Shown piece after piece: positions 17,161 through 26,132 of a DNA stretch of 64,000 bases. The stretch's first letter is position 1; each line of letters opens with the position of its first letter. Made by a program: the position numbers and the translations under genes. Origin of the DNA: Xanthomonas bonasiae (GTDB lineage: Bacteria; Pseudomonadota; Gammaproteobacteria; Xanthomonadales; Xanthomonadaceae). The notes below the pieces were generated by a model. It was not told the DNA's origin and did not search any database. It was given only the letters and a program-made list of their open reading frames with translations. The stretch lies in the NCBI RefSeq assembly GCF_017163705.1, contig NZ_JAFIWB010000029.1, positions 1 to 64,000 on the forward strand, in the 5' to 3' direction.

Positions 17161-18477
17161 ATGAAATCCCTCAAGCTCGTTCTGCGATTCGCCACCATCG
17201 GCGGATTGATCCTGTTGCTGCTGATCCCATTGTTGATGATCCGCGGCACCGTGCAAGACCGCCAGCGCTACCGCGACCAGGCGGTGGAACGCGTGTCGCA
17301 AAGCAAGGCCGGCGAACAGCGCCTGCTCGGTCCGCTGCGCGTGGTGCCGTGGACGCAGGTGCGCGATGTCGCGGTGGTCGATGCCGACGGCAAGCGCAGC
17401 GTCAAGCGCGAAACCGAAAGCGGCTACGACCTGCAGACGCCGAGGCACCTGGCGATCAGCGGCGAGCTGAAGCCGTCGCAGCGCAGCATCGGCCTGTTCA
17501 AGGTGCAGGTGTACAGCTGGCATGCGCGGCTCAAGGCGCAGTTCGACGATCTCGACTATCAGGCGGTCGAAGGCCGCAGCTATGGCCAGCCGTATCTGGT
17601 GGTCGGCATCCAGGACGTGCGCGGCCTGGTCGGCACGCCCAACCTGCGCACCGACGGCAAGGCGCTGGCGCTGCAGCCGGGGGCGCTGGCGCTCGCCGGC
17701 CAGTCCAAGGGCGTGCATGCGCTGCTGCCGGCGCTGGCGGATACGCGTCAGGGCACGCTCACCGACCTGCACAGCGTGGAAATGGAATTCGTGCTCGACG
17801 GCACCCAGGGCCTGTCGATCGTGCCGGTCGGCGACGACAACCAGATCGCGCTGACCTCGCCGTGGCCGCATCCGCTGTTCGGCGGCCGCTTCCTGCCCAA
17901 CGAGCGCCGCATCACCGAGCAGGGCTTCCAGGCCAGCTGGGCGCTGTCGTCGCTGGCCACCGGCGCGCAGGCGCAGCTGTTCTCCGGCGGCGACATCGAT
18001 GCGCTGCGCGTGGACCTGGTCGATCCGGTCGACGTCTACACCCAGGCCGATCGCGCCAGCAAGTACGGCATCCTGTTCGTGGTGCTGACCTTCGTCGCCT
18101 TCGCCCTGTTCGAACTGATCAAGCGCCTGCCGATCCATCCGCTGCAATACCTGCTGGTCGGCCTGGCGCTGGCGATCTTCTTCCTGCTGCTGCTCAGCCT
18201 GTCCGAGCACATCCCGTTCTGGCAGGCCTACCTGGTCTCGGCGGTGGCGTGCATCGGCCTGCAGTTCTTCTACCTGTCCGGGGTGTTGCGCAGCCGCGGC
18301 CGCGCGGCCGGCTTCGCCAGCATGCTCACCGTGCTGTACGGCGCGCTGTACGGATTGCTGGCGTCGGAAGACAACGCCTTGCTGATGGGCTCGCTGCTGC
18401 TGTTCGGCATCCTCGCCGCGATCATGTGGATCACCCGCAAGATCGACTGGTACGAACTCGGCGCGGCGTTGCGCTGA
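17161..18477 (+). CDS. creD: Inner membrane protein CreD
   Basis: CreD is an integral inner-membrane protein of the CreBC regulon, linked to colicin tolerance and cell-envelope integrity; its mechanism is unknown. The 438-residue product (E. coli 450) has an N-terminal TM (about 8-28), a large periplasmic domain with PHPLFGGRFLPNERRITEQGFQASW (part of a family-typical region around residues 235-265), and five C-terminal TM segments from about residue 305 including FELIKRLPIHPLQYLLVGLAL. A CreB tag lies 54 bp upstream. It is separated from creBC by a REP array. Confidence 0.95.
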   Translation: MKSLKLVLRFATIGGLILLLLIPLLMIRGTVQDRQRYRDQAVERVSQSKAGEQRLLGPLRVVPWTQVRDVAVVDADGKRSVKRETESGYDLQTPRHLAISGELKPSQRSIGLFKVQVYSWHARLKAQFDDLDYQAVEGRSYGQPYLVVGIQDVRGLVGTPNLRTDGKALALQPGALALAGQSKGVHALLPALADTRQGTLTDLHSVEMEFVLDGTQGLSIVPVGDDNQIALTSPWPHPLFGGRFLPNERRITEQGFQASWALSSLATGAQAQLFSGGDIDALRVDLVDPVDVYTQADRASKYGILFVVLTFVAFALFELIKRLPIHPLQYLLVGLALAIFFLLLLSLSEHIPFWQAYLVSAVACIGLQFFYLSGVLRSRGRAAGFASMLTVLYGALYGLLASEDNALLMGSLLLFGILAAIMWITRKIDWYELGAALR

Positions 18478-18502
18478 GCCGGCACGCGACCAGGACTCCG
18501 CC

Positions 18503-18937
18503 ATGTCGGCACATACCCATCTGCATCGTCGCGTCCAGGCCCTGCTGCCGGACGCGCTGGACACGCGCGGCCTGCATCGCGGCAACGCCGGCGCGAGCCT
18601 GGCGCGCAGCGCGCAGGCGGCGCTGGTCACCGCTGCCGACCGCGGCGGCGCCCTGTGGTTGCGGCTGAGCGAGCGCAGCCGCGATGCGCTGGTCGCGCAG
18701 GGCCTGGCGTTCCTGGCGGCGGCGCAGCAGGCCCGCGCCGCCTTGCCCGGCGAGGCCGAACCCTGGCGCTACTGCGCCTGGCGCGCGCTGCGCCGCGATT
18801 CGGCCTGGGCGCAGGCCGCCGGGCAGGCCGCGCAGGCCAGCCATGGCCCCGGCTTCGTGACCTGGGAAGCGCAGGGACGCGCGCGGCTGCTGGTACTGCC
18901 GGCGCACGCGGCGCTGCTGTGCCGCTGGTGGCGGTGA
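18503..18937 (+). CDS. Hypothetical protein downstream of creD
   Basis: A 144-residue unrecognised protein, 25 bp after creD in the same direction. It is Ala/Arg-rich with Trp-rich patches (EPWRYCAWRALRRDSAWAQ) and no signal peptide or membrane helix. Codon use is like the neighbours (strong G/C at third positions). The ribosome site is weak (GGACTCCGCC before ATG). No function proposed; it may be cotranscribed with creD. Confidence 0.6.
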   Translation: MSAHTHLHRRVQALLPDALDTRGLHRGNAGASLARSAQAALVTAADRGGALWLRLSERSRDALVAQGLAFLAAAQQARAALPGEAEPWRYCAWRALRRDSAWAQAAGQAAQASHGPGFVTWEAQGRARLLVLPAHAALLCRWWR

Positions 18938-19058
18938 AGCGATCACCGATGCGGGCCAAGCGCGGCTTCGCGTGCCGCCCTCGTTCCCGGCATCGCGAGC
19001 GTCGGTCGTGGTCGGGCTGGCGAGCGGAGGCACAGGCAGGCGCAATCGCGACGGCGTA

Positions 19059-19350
19059 GCGGCCACGGACGCCGCGACGGGACGCAGCAACGGACAGGAA
19101 GCACGACGCCAGGGACGGCGGCATGGATGGATCGAGCAGGAAGGCGCGATCGTGCGCGGCAATCGCGGCCAAGGACGCCGCCGCAGGACGCAGCAACGGG
19201 CAGGAGGCCCGGCGCCAGGGAAGGCGCCATGGATGGCATGGGCAATCGCGATCGCGCGACGCCATCGCGGCCATGGAGGCCGCGGCAGGACGCAGGACCG
19301 GGCAGGGACGCCCAGCGCCACGGATGGCGACAGGAGTGAATCGACCAGGG
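19059..19350. repeat. Imperfect tandem repeat, about three units of 102-106 bp
   Basis: Units start with GCGGCCA at 19059, 19165 and 19267 and share GGACGCAGCAACGGGCAGGA-like and GCGCCAGGG-like blocks, with the third unit decayed. It lies in a 462 bp gene-free stretch (18938-19399) between two rightward genes. The frames through it are open in places, but have no ribosome site and look like read-through of the repeat. It is a different family from the REP elements. Confidence 0.75.
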
Positions 19351-19399
19351 CATCGCCAAGCCGGCAGCGCCACGGAAACGCCTGCGGTAGAGTTCACGG

Positions 19400-20005
19400 A
19401 TGGACTCTCCGCTTCCCATCCAGCGCCTGCGCGGCGCGCAGATCGCCCCGTTCCTGGACGATGTCGCGCGGCTGCGCATCGCCGTGTTCCGCGACTGGCC
19501 GTACCTGTACGCAGGCGACCTGGACTACGAGCGCGAGTATCTGTCCGCCTACGCCGCCTCGCCCGACAGCGTGTTCGTGCTGGCGCGCGACGGCGACCGC
19601 GTGATCGGCGCCTCCACCGGGCTGCCGCTCGCCGACGATGCCGAGGCGTTCGGCGCGGCCTTCGCCGGCAGCGACATCGCGGTATCGGAGGTGTTCTATT
19701 TCGGCGAATCGGTGCTGTTGCCCGCGTATCGCGGCCGCGGCGTCGGCCATGCCTTCTTCGATCATCGCGAGGCGCATGCGCGCGCGCTCGGCCGCTTCGC
19801 GCTGACCGCGTTCTGCGCGGTGGACCGCGATTCCGACGATCCGCGCCGCCCGCCCGGCTACCGCGGCAACGACGCGTTCTGGCACAAGCGCGGCTACGTG
19901 CGGCAGCCGTCGCTGCGCATGCAGCTGGCGTGGGACGAACTGGAGCGCGGCGAGATCCTGCATACCCTGAGTTTCTGGACCCGCCCGCTGGAGCCCGCCG
20001 CATGA
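19400..20005 (+). CDS. GNAT family N-acetyltransferase paired with a nitrilase-like hydrolase
   Basis: A 201-residue acetyltransferase. The acetyl-CoA loop is AYRGRGVGHAFFDHREAHAR (about residues 109-128), preceded by the beta4 strand EVFYFGESVLLP. The gene overlaps the next one by ATGA, so translation is coupled. GNAT plus carbon-nitrogen hydrolase pairs recur in many proteobacteria; a shared small-molecule or amide substrate is plausible but unknown. Confidence 0.88.
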   Translation: MDSPLPIQRLRGAQIAPFLDDVARLRIAVFRDWPYLYAGDLDYEREYLSAYAASPDSVFVLARDGDRVIGASTGLPLADDAEAFGAAFAGSDIAVSEVFYFGESVLLPAYRGRGVGHAFFDHREAHARALGRFALTAFCAVDRDSDDPRRPPGYRGNDAFWHKRGYVRQPSLRMQLAWDELERGEILHTLSFWTRPLEPAA

Positions 20006-20889
20006 AGATCGCCGTCGCCAAGTACCCGATCGGCGCGCCGGTCGATTTCGCCGCCTTCGCCGACAAGCAGGCGGCCCTGATCGGCCAGGCCGCGCAGGCC
20101 GGCGCGCAGCTGGCGGTGCTGCCGGAATACCTGTCGCTGGAACTGGCCGCGACCTTCGCCAGCGCCGTGTCCGAGGACCTGCCGGCCTCGCTGGCGGCGA
20201 TCCAGGCACTGCATCCGCAGTACCTCGCGCTGTTCGCGCAGCTGGCGCAGCGGCATCGCCTGCATCTGGTCGCCGGCAGCTTCCTGCTGGCCAGCGGCGA
20301 GGGCCGTTACCGCAACCGCGCCTACTGGTTCGCGCCCGACGGCAGCCACGGCTGGCAGGACAAGCTGCAGCTGACCGGCTTCGAGAAGGCCACCGGCCTG
20401 ATCGACGGCGGCGACGCGCTGAAGGTGTTCGCGGCGGGCGACGGCGTGCGCGCCGGCGTGGCGGTCTGCTACGACAGCGAGTTCCCGCTGCCGGTGCGCG
20501 CCCAGTACGAGGCCGGCGCGCGGCTGCTGGTGGTGCCCAGCTGCACCGATACCGAGGCCGGCGCCACCCGCGTGCGCATCGGCTGCCTGGCGCGTGCGCT
20601 GGAGAACCGCATCTTCGTCGCCCAGTCGGTCACCGCCGGCCTGGCCGAATGGAGCCCGGCGCTGGACGTGAATACCGGCGAGGCGGCGATCTACGCGCCG
20701 ATGGACGCCGGCTTCCCGGCCGACGGCATCGTCGCGCAGACCCGGGGCGAGCAGGTCTGGGCGCTCGCCGAGCTGGATTTCGCCGCGTTCGAGGCCAGCC
20801 GCGCCCGCGCCCAGGTCGCCAACGACCGCGACTGGCGCGGTCAGCTGGCGCCGGCCATCGTGCGCGCGGAGCTGGGCGGCTTCGAGTAG
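20002..20889 (+). CDS. Carbon-nitrogen hydrolase (nitrilase superfamily)
   Basis: Cytoplasmic amidase/nitrilase-fold enzyme of 295 residues with the complete Glu-Lys-Cys triad: Glu42 (LPEYLSLE), Lys121 (WQDKLQLTGFE) and Cys156 (AVCYDSEFP). The family hydrolyses amides, nitriles or ureides. The start overlaps the stop of the GNAT gene (ATGA), which fixes it. Substrate unknown; the pairing with an acetyltransferase suggests amide or deacylation chemistry on the same compound class. Confidence 0.9.
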   Translation: MKIAVAKYPIGAPVDFAAFADKQAALIGQAAQAGAQLAVLPEYLSLELAATFASAVSEDLPASLAAIQALHPQYLALFAQLAQRHRLHLVAGSFLLASGEGRYRNRAYWFAPDGSHGWQDKLQLTGFEKATGLIDGGDALKVFAAGDGVRAGVAVCYDSEFPLPVRAQYEAGARLLVVPSCTDTEAGATRVRIGCLARALENRIFVAQSVTAGLAEWSPALDVNTGEAAIYAPMDAGFPADGIVAQTRGEQVWALAELDFAAFEASRARAQVANDRDWRGQLAPAIVRAELGGFE

Positions 20890-21170
20890 CCGGCTGGTCG
20901 GCGCCAGGCTCGGCAGGCCGTCGCCGCTGCCGCGCCAGCGCGCCATCCGCCTGGCGCGGGACCGGTCGGCCGCCGCCGCTGGCGTGGCTTTGCGCCCAAA
21001 GCAGTCACCGACAGCGCCGAGCCAGCGGCCGCGCGCCGAGGCCATGGCGAAGGCCGCGGCGCGCGAACTGCCGCTGCCAGCCGCCGCGGCACGCGTTGCG
21101 CAGCACACGCCATCCGAACGCACGATGCGCTCTGCTGTCGCTTCCGCTCCGCTACCGGCCTACCGCTCCG

Positions 21171-22253
21171 ATGCCCAAGACCCTGCTGCCGCACGCCGTG
21201 CGCCTGGAATTCGCGCCCGGCGCGCTGGTCCACGCCAACCTCTCCGGCGCCGCCTTCACCGACGACTGGCTGTGGGTGGCCGGCGACGAAGCCTGCGCGG
21301 TCGATCGCCTGCATGCGCTGGCGCCGGTGGGCGGCGAGGCGCTGCGTTTCGGCGAAGGCCGCAGCTTCGCCCTCGGCGAGCTGCTCGACCTGCCCGGCGA
21401 CCACGACGAGGAGGCCGACCTGGAAGGCATGGCGCTGTCGCCGGGCTATCTGTGGGTGGTCGGCTCACATGGCATGAAGCGCAAGAACGCCAAGCCCGAC
21501 CGCGACGACGCCGACAACGGCAAGCGCCTGGCCAAGCTCAAGCTCGACGCCAACCGGCGCCTGCTCGCCTGCCTGCCGATCGAGCGCGATGCCGACGGCG
21601 CGCCGCAGCTGGTGCGCGACACCGCCGATGGCCGTCGCGCGCTGCGGCTGAAAGGCGACGCCAAACACAACCAGCTCACCGAACTGCTGCAAGACGATCC
21701 GCACTTCGGCGCCTACCTGAAGATCCCCGGCAAGGACAACGGCTTCGATATCGAAGGCATGGCGGTGGACGGCCAGCGCCTGCTGCTGGGCCTGCGCGGC
21801 CCGGTGCTGCGCGGTTGGGCCGGATTGCTGGAGATCGCGGTGGAGGCGCACCACGACCATCTGCGGCTGGTGCCGCTGGACGCGCAGGGCACCTTGCTGC
21901 GCAAGCATTTCCTGCAACTGGGCGGGCTGGGCGTGCGCGACCTGCACTTCCACGGCGAGGACCTGTACCTGCTGGCCGGCCCGACCATGGTGCTGAACGG
22001 CGAGATCCGCCTGTTCCGCTGGCCCGGCGCGCGCGCGGCGCTGGCCGCCAACCGCGAACCGGTGCGGTTCCAGCGCGAGCTGGTCAAGTCGCTGGTGCTG
22101 CCGCACGGCGAGGACAGCGACCGCGCCGAAGCCCTGTGCAACCTGCCGCCGGCGCTGTCCGGCGGCGTGCCGAGCTGGCTGGTGCTGTACGACGCGCCGG
22201 GGCCGGCGCGCAGCGACGGCGAGTGCGTCGTGCATGGCGATCTGCTGCGTTAG
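21171..22253 (+). CDS. DUF3616 family protein
   Basis: A 360-residue cytoplasmic protein resembling DUF3616: a beta-propeller-like sequence with repeated LEGMAL / IEGMAV segments (about residues 84 and 197), LRGPVLRGWAGLLEI, and GVRDLHFHGEDLYLLAGPTM. Homologues are uncharacterised. There is no signal peptide. The 281 bp upstream (20890-21170) holds no gene and the start has no clear ribosome site. Confidence 0.75.
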   Translation: MPKTLLPHAVRLEFAPGALVHANLSGAAFTDDWLWVAGDEACAVDRLHALAPVGGEALRFGEGRSFALGELLDLPGDHDEEADLEGMALSPGYLWVVGSHGMKRKNAKPDRDDADNGKRLAKLKLDANRRLLACLPIERDADGAPQLVRDTADGRRALRLKGDAKHNQLTELLQDDPHFGAYLKIPGKDNGFDIEGMAVDGQRLLLGLRGPVLRGWAGLLEIAVEAHHDHLRLVPLDAQGTLLRKHFLQLGGLGVRDLHFHGEDLYLLAGPTMVLNGEIRLFRWPGARAALAANREPVRFQRELVKSLVLPHGEDSDRAEALCNLPPALSGGVPSWLVLYDAPGPARSDGECVVHGDLLR

Positions 22254-22294
22254 CGCCTGTCCCAATCGTGGTGGCAGGCCCTGCCAGAGTCTTT

Positions 22295-22364
22295 TGTAGG
22301 AGCGGCTTCAGCCGCGACAGGTACTCTCCGGTAAGGTCATGTCGCGGCTGAAGCCGCTCCTACA
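22295..22364. repeat. REP inverted pair (GCGGC-TTCA-GCCGC type)
   Basis: Two REP halves head-to-head, TGTAGGAGCGGCTTCAGCC and its inverse, spaced by about 20 bp, between the DUF3616 gene and gltX. It can fold as one long hairpin and might protect or terminate the upstream transcript. Confidence 0.93.
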
Positions 22365-22460
22365 ATGGAAACGCCCAGGCACGGCGCCGCACCGCCGCTC
22401 CGGGCAATGCAGGGCACGGCGGGGTAAAATCGCCCGATTCCCGTTTGCTCCGAGCGTTCC

Positions 22461-23867
22461 ATGGCCTGCCGCACCCGTTTCGCCCCCAGTCCCACCGGTT
22501 ATCTGCACATCGGCGGCGCGCGCACCGCGCTGTACTGCTGGCTGGAGGCGCGCCACCGCGGCGGCGAGTTCGTGCTGCGCATCGAGGACACCGACCGCGA
22601 GCGCAGCACCCAGGCGGCGATCGACGCCATCCTCGAAGCGATGGACTGGCTCGGCCTGGACTACGACGAGGGCCCGGTCTACCAGACCCAGCGCATCGCC
22701 CGCTACCAGGAAGTGGCCGAACAGCTGCTCGCCGCCGGCAAGGCCTACTACGCCTACGAGACCCGCGCCGAACTCGACGCGATGCGCGAGGCGGCGATGG
22801 CCAAGCAGGAAAAGCCGCGCTACAACGGCGCCGCGCGCGAGCAGGGCCTGCCATACCGCGACGATCCGAACCGGGTGATCCGCTTCAAGAACCCGGTCGG
22901 CGGCAGCGTGGTGTTCGACGACCTGATCAAGGGCCGCATCGAGATCGCCAACAGCGAGCTCGACGACATGGTGATCTTCCGCCCCGACGGCTACCCCACC
23001 TACAACTTCGCGGTGGTGGTGGACGACTGGGACATGGGCATCACCGAGGTCATCCGCGGCGACGACCACATCAACAACACCCCGCGCCAGATCAACATCT
23101 ACGAAGCGCTGGGCGCGCCGGTGCCGAAGTTCGCGCACATGCCGATGATCCTGGACGAGCAGGGCGCCAAGCTGTCCAAGCGCACCGGCGCGGCCGACGT
23201 GATGCAGTACAAGGATGCCGGCTACCTGCCGCACGCGCTGATCAACTACCTGGCGCGGCTGGGCTGGTCGCACGGCGACCAGGAACTGTTCGGCCGCCAG
23301 GAGCTGATCGACCTGTTCGACGTCAAGGACGTCAACTCCAAGGCCGCGCGGCTGGACATGGCCAAGCTCGGCTGGGTCAACCAGCATTACCTGAAGACCG
23401 ACGACCCGGCCACGATCGCGCCGCAGCTGGAGGATCAGCTGGCCAAGCTCGGCATCGACCCGGCGGCCGGCCCGGCCGCCGCCGACGTGGTGGTGGCGCT
23501 GCGCGAGCGCGTGCAGACGCTGAAGGAAATGGCCGAGAAGGCGGTGGTCTGGTACCGGCCGCTGGAGGTCTACGACGAGGCCGCGGTGGCCAAGCACCTG
23601 AAACCGGGCGCCGAACTGGCGCTGGGCAAGGCGCGCGAGCTGCTGGCCGCGCTGGGGCAGTGGAGCGTGGACGGTGTGTCCGCCGCGCTGCACGACGCCG
23701 CTGCGGCGCTGGAGATCGGCATGGGCAAGGTGGCGCAGCCGCTGCGCGTGGCCATCACCGGCACCCAGGTCAGCCCGGACATCTCCTACACGGTGTACCT
23801 GGCCGGGCGCGACCAGGCCTTGAAACGCATCGACGCCGCGCTCATCAAGATCCCAGCGGGAAGCTGA
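22461..23867 (+). CDS. gltX: Glutamyl-tRNA synthetase
   Basis: Charges tRNA-Glu with glutamate. The 468-residue protein has the class I signatures HIGG (16-19, in [18 protein letters not shown]) and KLSKR (237-241), the tRNA-binding [10 protein letters not shown] segment and a C-terminal anticodon-binding domain. Length and N-terminus are canonical. It is 16 bp upstream of zur in the same direction, so the two are likely cotranscribed. Confidence 0.98.
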   Translation: MACRTRFAPSPTGYLHIGGARTALYCWLEARHRGGEFVLRIEDTDRERSTQAAIDAILEAMDWLGLDYDEGPVYQTQRIARYQEVAEQLLAAGKAYYAYETRAELDAMREAAMAKQEKPRYNGAAREQGLPYRDDPNRVIRFKNPVGGSVVFDDLIKGRIEIANSELDDMVIFRPDGYPTYNFAVVVDDWDMGITEVIRGDDHINNTPRQINIYEALGAPVPKFAHMPMILDEQGAKLSKRTGAADVMQYKDAGYLPHALINYLARLGWSHGDQELFGRQELIDLFDVKDVNSKAARLDMAKLGWVNQHYLKTDDPATIAPQLEDQLAKLGIDPAAGPAAADVVVALRERVQTLKEMAEKAVVWYRPLEVYDEAAVAKHLKPGAELALGKARELLAALGQWSVDGVSAALHDAAAALEIGMGKVAQPLRVAITGTQVSPDISYTVYLAGRDQALKRIDAALIKIPAGS

Positions 23868-23883
23868 TTCCCCGGAGAAGCCC

Positions 23884-24372
23884 ATGTCCAGCAAGAAGAC
23901 CGCCTGCACCGAGCCGCACCACCACGTCCACGACGCCGACGACTTCGTCAAGGTGGTGGAGCGGGTGAGCCGCGAACGCGGGCTGCGGCTGACCCCGATC
24001 CGCGCCAACGTGCTGCGCCTGATCGCCGAGGCGGGGCGCCCGGTGAAGGCCTACGACCTGCTGGAATGGGTGCGCGAGGGCAAGAGCGTGGGCGCCGATG
24101 CGCCGCCCACCGTGTACCGCGCGCTGGATTTCCTGATGGCCAACGGCTTCGTGCACAAGCTCGAGTCGGTCAACGCCTTCGTCGCCTGCCACCATCCCAG
24201 CAGCGCGCAGCACTCGGTGCCGTTCCTGATCTGCGACCGCTGCCACAGCGCGGTCGAACTGGAAGACCGCGACGTGGTCGCGCAACTGGAACAGCGCGCC
24301 AAGGCGCTGGGCTTCCAGCCGCAGGCGCAGACCCTGGAAGTGCACGGGCTGTGCGCGCGCTGCGCGGGGTAG
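23884..24372 (+). CDS. zur: Zinc uptake regulator Zur (Fur family)
   Basis: Zn2+-sensing repressor of zinc uptake genes, 162 residues. It has a His-rich N-terminus (EPHHHVHDADD), a winged helix with LTPIRANVLRLIAEA and PPTVYRALDFLMANG, and Cys pairs CDRC and CARC of the structural zinc site. The sequence resembles Zur (SVNAFVACHHPS) rather than Fur. GGAGAAG lies just before the start. Its probable target in this window is the dyad at 54502-54519. Confidence 0.92.
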   Translation: MSSKKTACTEPHHHVHDADDFVKVVERVSRERGLRLTPIRANVLRLIAEAGRPVKAYDLLEWVREGKSVGADAPPTVYRALDFLMANGFVHKLESVNAFVACHHPSSAQHSVPFLICDRCHSAVELEDRDVVAQLEQRAKALGFQPQAQTLEVHGLCARCAG

Positions 24373-24596
24373 GGCGCTGCGCTGTCGGCGGCGCGGATGT
24401 CCATGGGTTGCAGGGCGGCGCCGGCATGATGCGATTGCCGCGCACGCGCGGCGGCGACGCTCCGGCCGCCGATCGCCGTCGCTGACCCCAGCCACCGCCG
24501 TCGCATCGACAGCCGATGGCGGCGGCCGAGGCCGGCACTCCGCTAGGAAGGTCGGCTAGGCGTAGCCTGCGGCGCATGCCGGTGCGGCCACCGGCA

Positions 24597-24974
24597 TCAG
24601 CCACGCTCCAGCACATCGCCGAAGCGAAGCCGTGTCCACGCTTCAGCCGCCGCCTGTGCGAGCGCAGACGAACTGCTGCTGCCCTCGGCCAGGGTGGTAT
24701 CGCCGCGCGGATCGATGACTTCCCATTCCCAGGTCCGTGTTCGCTTGGGCAGCCATACCGCGAGCAGCAACGCAGGCAGTTCCGGTTTCCCGGTGCTCAC
24801 GTCGCAGCGCCAGATCAGCAGGTCCGCCAGCGTGTCGCGCCGCCAGTCGGCCTCGGCTAGCGCCGTGTCGCCCGCAGCGGCATTGCGCATTGCGGCAGGG
24901 CGGGCGCGCTCCAGCGACGCGGCGAACGCGTGCGTACCGTGCGGGGTGGGACTCGGGTCGTTGGTCTTGTGCAT
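24597..24974 (-). CDS. Hypothetical protein
   Basis: A 125-residue protein I do not recognise. It has a good ribosome site (AGGAG, about nine bases before the ATG), a mixed alpha/beta-looking middle (DTLADLLIWRCDVSTG, ALLLAVWLPKRTRTWEWEVIDPRG) and a C-terminal helix (ALAQAAAEAWTRLRFGDVLE). No signal peptide. Convergent with zur. Confidence 0.65.
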   Translation of the reverse strand: MHKTNDPSPTPHGTHAFAASLERARPAAMRNAAAGDTALAEADWRRDTLADLLIWRCDVSTGKPELPALLLAVWLPKRTRTWEWEVIDPRGDTTLAEGSSSSSALAQAAAEAWTRLRFGDVLERG

Positions 24975-25533
24975 GCTCGCTCCTTCTGGGTCCTAGAAGG
25001 CGTGCCGGGAGACCTGCGAGACCCCATCGGACACACCTGCATCGACCGGCGCTGCCGGTGGCTGGTGTCGCGGGTGCCCGATTGGCTGAGATGTCGCCGC
25101 TGATGCGGCGACGGCCGGGCTACCATCCGGCCTGCTCTCTTTCGACCGCCGCAGCGTACCCATTCCAGGGTGCCGCGACAAGCGCTTTTTCTCATTTCAA
25201 ACTATTGTTTTTGAAGGAAATGTGTGCGCAATCCGGGCCTGCTGCGCCTGTCCGCCAGGGCCGTTCGCCTCCGCGTTGAGGCTGTCGGCTCGGCACGCGC
25301 CGACGCGATCGCTTGCGTGCTTGCGCCGAGGGTGCGCGCCGCACGGCCGCGCAGCCAGCACGCCCGATGGAACCGCTCTCGCTGCGCGTGCGCGCGCACG
25401 CTGACCATCGGCCTCCCTTGGCTGCGGGCGACGCGCGCCGCCGCCGCAAGAGCCGCACCGTGACCCGCACCATGCCGTGCAGCGGCGCGCTGCGCCGCTG
25501 CGCACTCTCCTGGACAGCGTCGCGGGGCCGAGC
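24975..25533. other. Gene-poor stretch with an isolated AT-rich island
   Basis: 559 bp without a firmly supported gene. The only notable feature is an AT-rich segment at about 25181-25220, in sharp contrast to its surroundings, containing the dyad listed at 25196-25215. Possible small frames start just after it (GTG 25224, 79 codons) but lack support. Confidence 0.6.
25196..25215. promoter_or_regulatory. AT-rich dyad TTCAAA-N8-TTTGAA
   Basis: A perfect 6-bp inverted repeat with an 8-bp centre in an AT-rich island, about 220 bp upstream of the hypothetical gene ending at 24597. It could be an operator or promoter; which transcript it serves is unclear. Confidence 0.35.
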
Positions 25534-25857
25534 CTAGTGCTTGTCCTTCGATTTGGGGGGAGCGGCATCGGCGCCGGCAGCGTTGCCGCGGCCGGGAGCG
25601 TCGGCGATCTTCCTGACCTCGTAGTTGCCCTCCGGCAAGGCGAATCCCCTCTTGCTGCGTGCCGACACGATGACGGTGCAGGTGACCGAGCCGTCCGGGT
25701 TGCTGGACATGCCGCCGCCGGCATGTTTGCACCACGCGTCGCAGACCGCTTCCGAGCCAGGTTGGCAGTCGACTTGCGTGCCTTTGGCGCCGGCCGGTGC
25801 GGCGAAGGTCGAGGCGGCGAACAAGAGGGTAGAGAGTGCGGCAAAGCGTGCGTCCAT
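25534..25857 (-). CDS. Small secreted hypothetical protein with four cysteines
   Basis: A 107-residue protein with a signal peptide of about 20-24 residues (MDARFAALSTLLFAASTFAAPAGA). The mature part holds four Cys (DCQPGSEAVCDAWCKHAGGG and VTC) that could form two disulphides, then a charged tail ending in KSKDKH. GGAG lies 10 bases before the ATG. Likely periplasmic or secreted; no family recognised. Confidence 0.6.
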   Translation of the reverse strand: MDARFAALSTLLFAASTFAAPAGAKGTQVDCQPGSEAVCDAWCKHAGGGMSSNPDGSVTCTVIVSARSKRGFALPEGNYEVRKIADAPGRGNAAGADAAPPKSKDKH

Positions 25858-26132
25858 GGTGTCGGCTCCGGATGTAGGCGAGGTGGCAGAGGCGTGGCGC
25901 TTCTGGTTGTCTGCCACCAGGACCAACGCGCGCAACGCAGGCGAGCGGACAGCCATGCTGCGTTTGTCTACCGAACGGCGACGGCTAGGCCGCCCACACC
26001 ATTGCGGCCTGGGCGAAGAGCGGCGAGTTGTCGGCGTAGCCCCGCCGATGTAGAGCGCGATCCGGCGCAGTACCGGATCGCTGTAGCGCGCCTGGTGGCG
26101 GTGCTCCCTGTCGGTCTCGCCGACCGTCGCAG

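Noticed and set aside
25224..25463. 79-codon frame after the AT-rich island
   Set aside because: GTG start without a convincing ribosome site; Arg/Ala-rich composition like noncoding high-GC frames.
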